A model generated the notes under the pieces. The model did not search any database. It saw only the letters and a program-made list of their open reading frames with translations, and had not been told where the DNA came from. A DNA stretch of 49,915 nt from a virus: the IMG/VR virus record IMGVR_UViG_3300042460_000335, positions 1-49,915 of that record; one strand, given 5' to 3'. Position 1 is the first letter of the stretch; each line of letters begins with the position of its first letter. Positions 49,395 through 49,915 of this stretch are shown piece by piece. Made by a program: the position numbers and the translations under genes.

Positions 49395-49915
49395 AGGTTG
49401 TTGTAAATGTCCAAAAGAATCTTCTTATCAAAATTATTTGATTCAATACTATTAATTTGGTCAATAATAATTTGGTCTACGCTTTCAAACTTAAGTCCGT
49501 CAGCAGTTTGACCATTTTCATTTTGTTCTACTTTCATAGGAATCAATGCCATCTCTCTTAGTTTATGTTCTGGTATCCATGTCTCACGCAAGAAGTTAGC
49601 TTCTTCATATGAGATTTCAATATCAAGATGTACTCTAACATGACTATCAATCAATAGCAAGCCCTCAGGGTTTTCTAAAATGTCTGATAGTTTATGAACA
49701 CGGAATACTGGCTGTCTTGGCCATGTATGAAATACAGGCTCAGTTCCCCATTCTAATATCATCATGCCACGTGCGTCATCACCTGCATCAGCATAGTTAT
49801 GCGGGAAAGCATTACCGATATACCAAATGTTCTTACGTGCTTGTCGTTTATGAAAGTGACCACTGAATACTTTTTCAAATCCACCCAATTGATCCTCATT
49901 GATTTCACCATGATC
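49391..49915 (-). CDS. gp47: Recombination endonuclease nuclease subunit (T4 gp47-like, Mre11/SbcD family), partial
   Basis: The frame is open to the right edge, so the N-terminal catalytic part is missing. The apparent start at 49888 is only an internal TTG. Upstream codons (DHGEINEDQLGGFEKVF) continue in frame. The visible C-terminal 174 residues contain the last phosphoesterase motif SGHFHKR, the GNAFPHNYADAGDDARGMMI segment, and the capping domain that contacts gp46. Mre11-type enzymes cut DNA ends with two metal ions. It overlaps the gp46 start (ATGA), which fits a fixed-ratio complex. Confidence 0.94.
   Translation of the reverse strand, partial: DHGEINEDQLGGFEKVFSGHFHKRQARKNIWYIGNAFPHNYADAGDDARGMMILEWGTEPVFHTWPRQPVFRVHKLSDILENPEGLLLIDSHVRVHLDIEISYEEANFLRETWIPEHKLREMALIPMKVEQNENGQTADGLKFESVDQIIIDQINSIESNNFDKKILLDIYNNL

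Overview
This window is part of the genome of a T4-like myovirus, AT-rich and almost entirely coding on the minus strand. The identification rests on the T4 head block in canonical order (portal gp20, prohead protease gp21, scaffold gp22, major capsid gp23), a gp26-type baseplate protein, the gp46/gp47 recombination nuclease and class Ia ribonucleotide reductase. Most late genes are preceded by a T4-late-promoter-like octamer, CTAAATA or GATAAATA. The IscU encoded at the left edge closely resembles proteobacterial ISC-type IscU, and the lysis enzyme is SleB-like with a membrane anchor. A gammaproteobacterial or betaproteobacterial aquatic host is therefore likely, though this is inference.

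Layout, left to right. Positions 1-11063, read right to left, form one tightly overlapping operon: a small conserved protein, nrdA, nrdB, a 2-oxoglutarate/Fe(II) oxygenase-like protein, glutaredoxin, an Sm-like protein, a PAAR spike protein, two large unknown virion-type proteins, a SleB-like hydrolase, three small conserved proteins, and iscU, which runs off the left edge. Positions 11111-34038 are a 23-kb tail-fibre and adhesin region. It holds six very long repetitive fibres, one of them with a C-terminal S74-type chaperone domain. Between them lie four glycine-rich gp38-like adhesins, a fibrinogen-like tip protein and a free-standing 56-residue copy of the N-terminal module these tip proteins share. 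A 45-residue cysteine-rich protein is also here and is easily missed. Positions 34137-35391 carry small genes: a degenerate HNH-like zinc protein on the plus strand, a DUF6165-like protein and an unknown late protein. Positions 35477-41418 are the head block. Positions 41443-44217 encode a tape-measure-like protein with an internal GH24 lysozyme domain. Positions 44288-45342 are a short plus-strand baseplate operon. Positions 45343-45840 are a hairpin-rich region without a convincing gene. Positions 45841-49915 are recombination and nucleic-acid genes: a PD-(D/E)XK nuclease, a radical SAM/SPASM protein, gp46 and partial gp47.

How it works together. Late units run promoter to terminator. One unit starts at 39321 and runs through the acidic core protein, gp21, gp22 and gp23 to a terminator at 35451-35426. 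The next promoter follows at 35415, and the pattern repeats leftward. Fibre genes start from late promoters at 34074, 32141 and 13848. The most interesting unexplained items are the structured region at 45343-45840, the modular adhesin array, phage-borne iscU inside an iron-dependent gene set, the radical SAM/SPASM gene overlapping gp46, and a decamer (GATAAGTAGT) found at three minus-strand gene starts. All functional statements come from reading motifs by eye; no database search was run.
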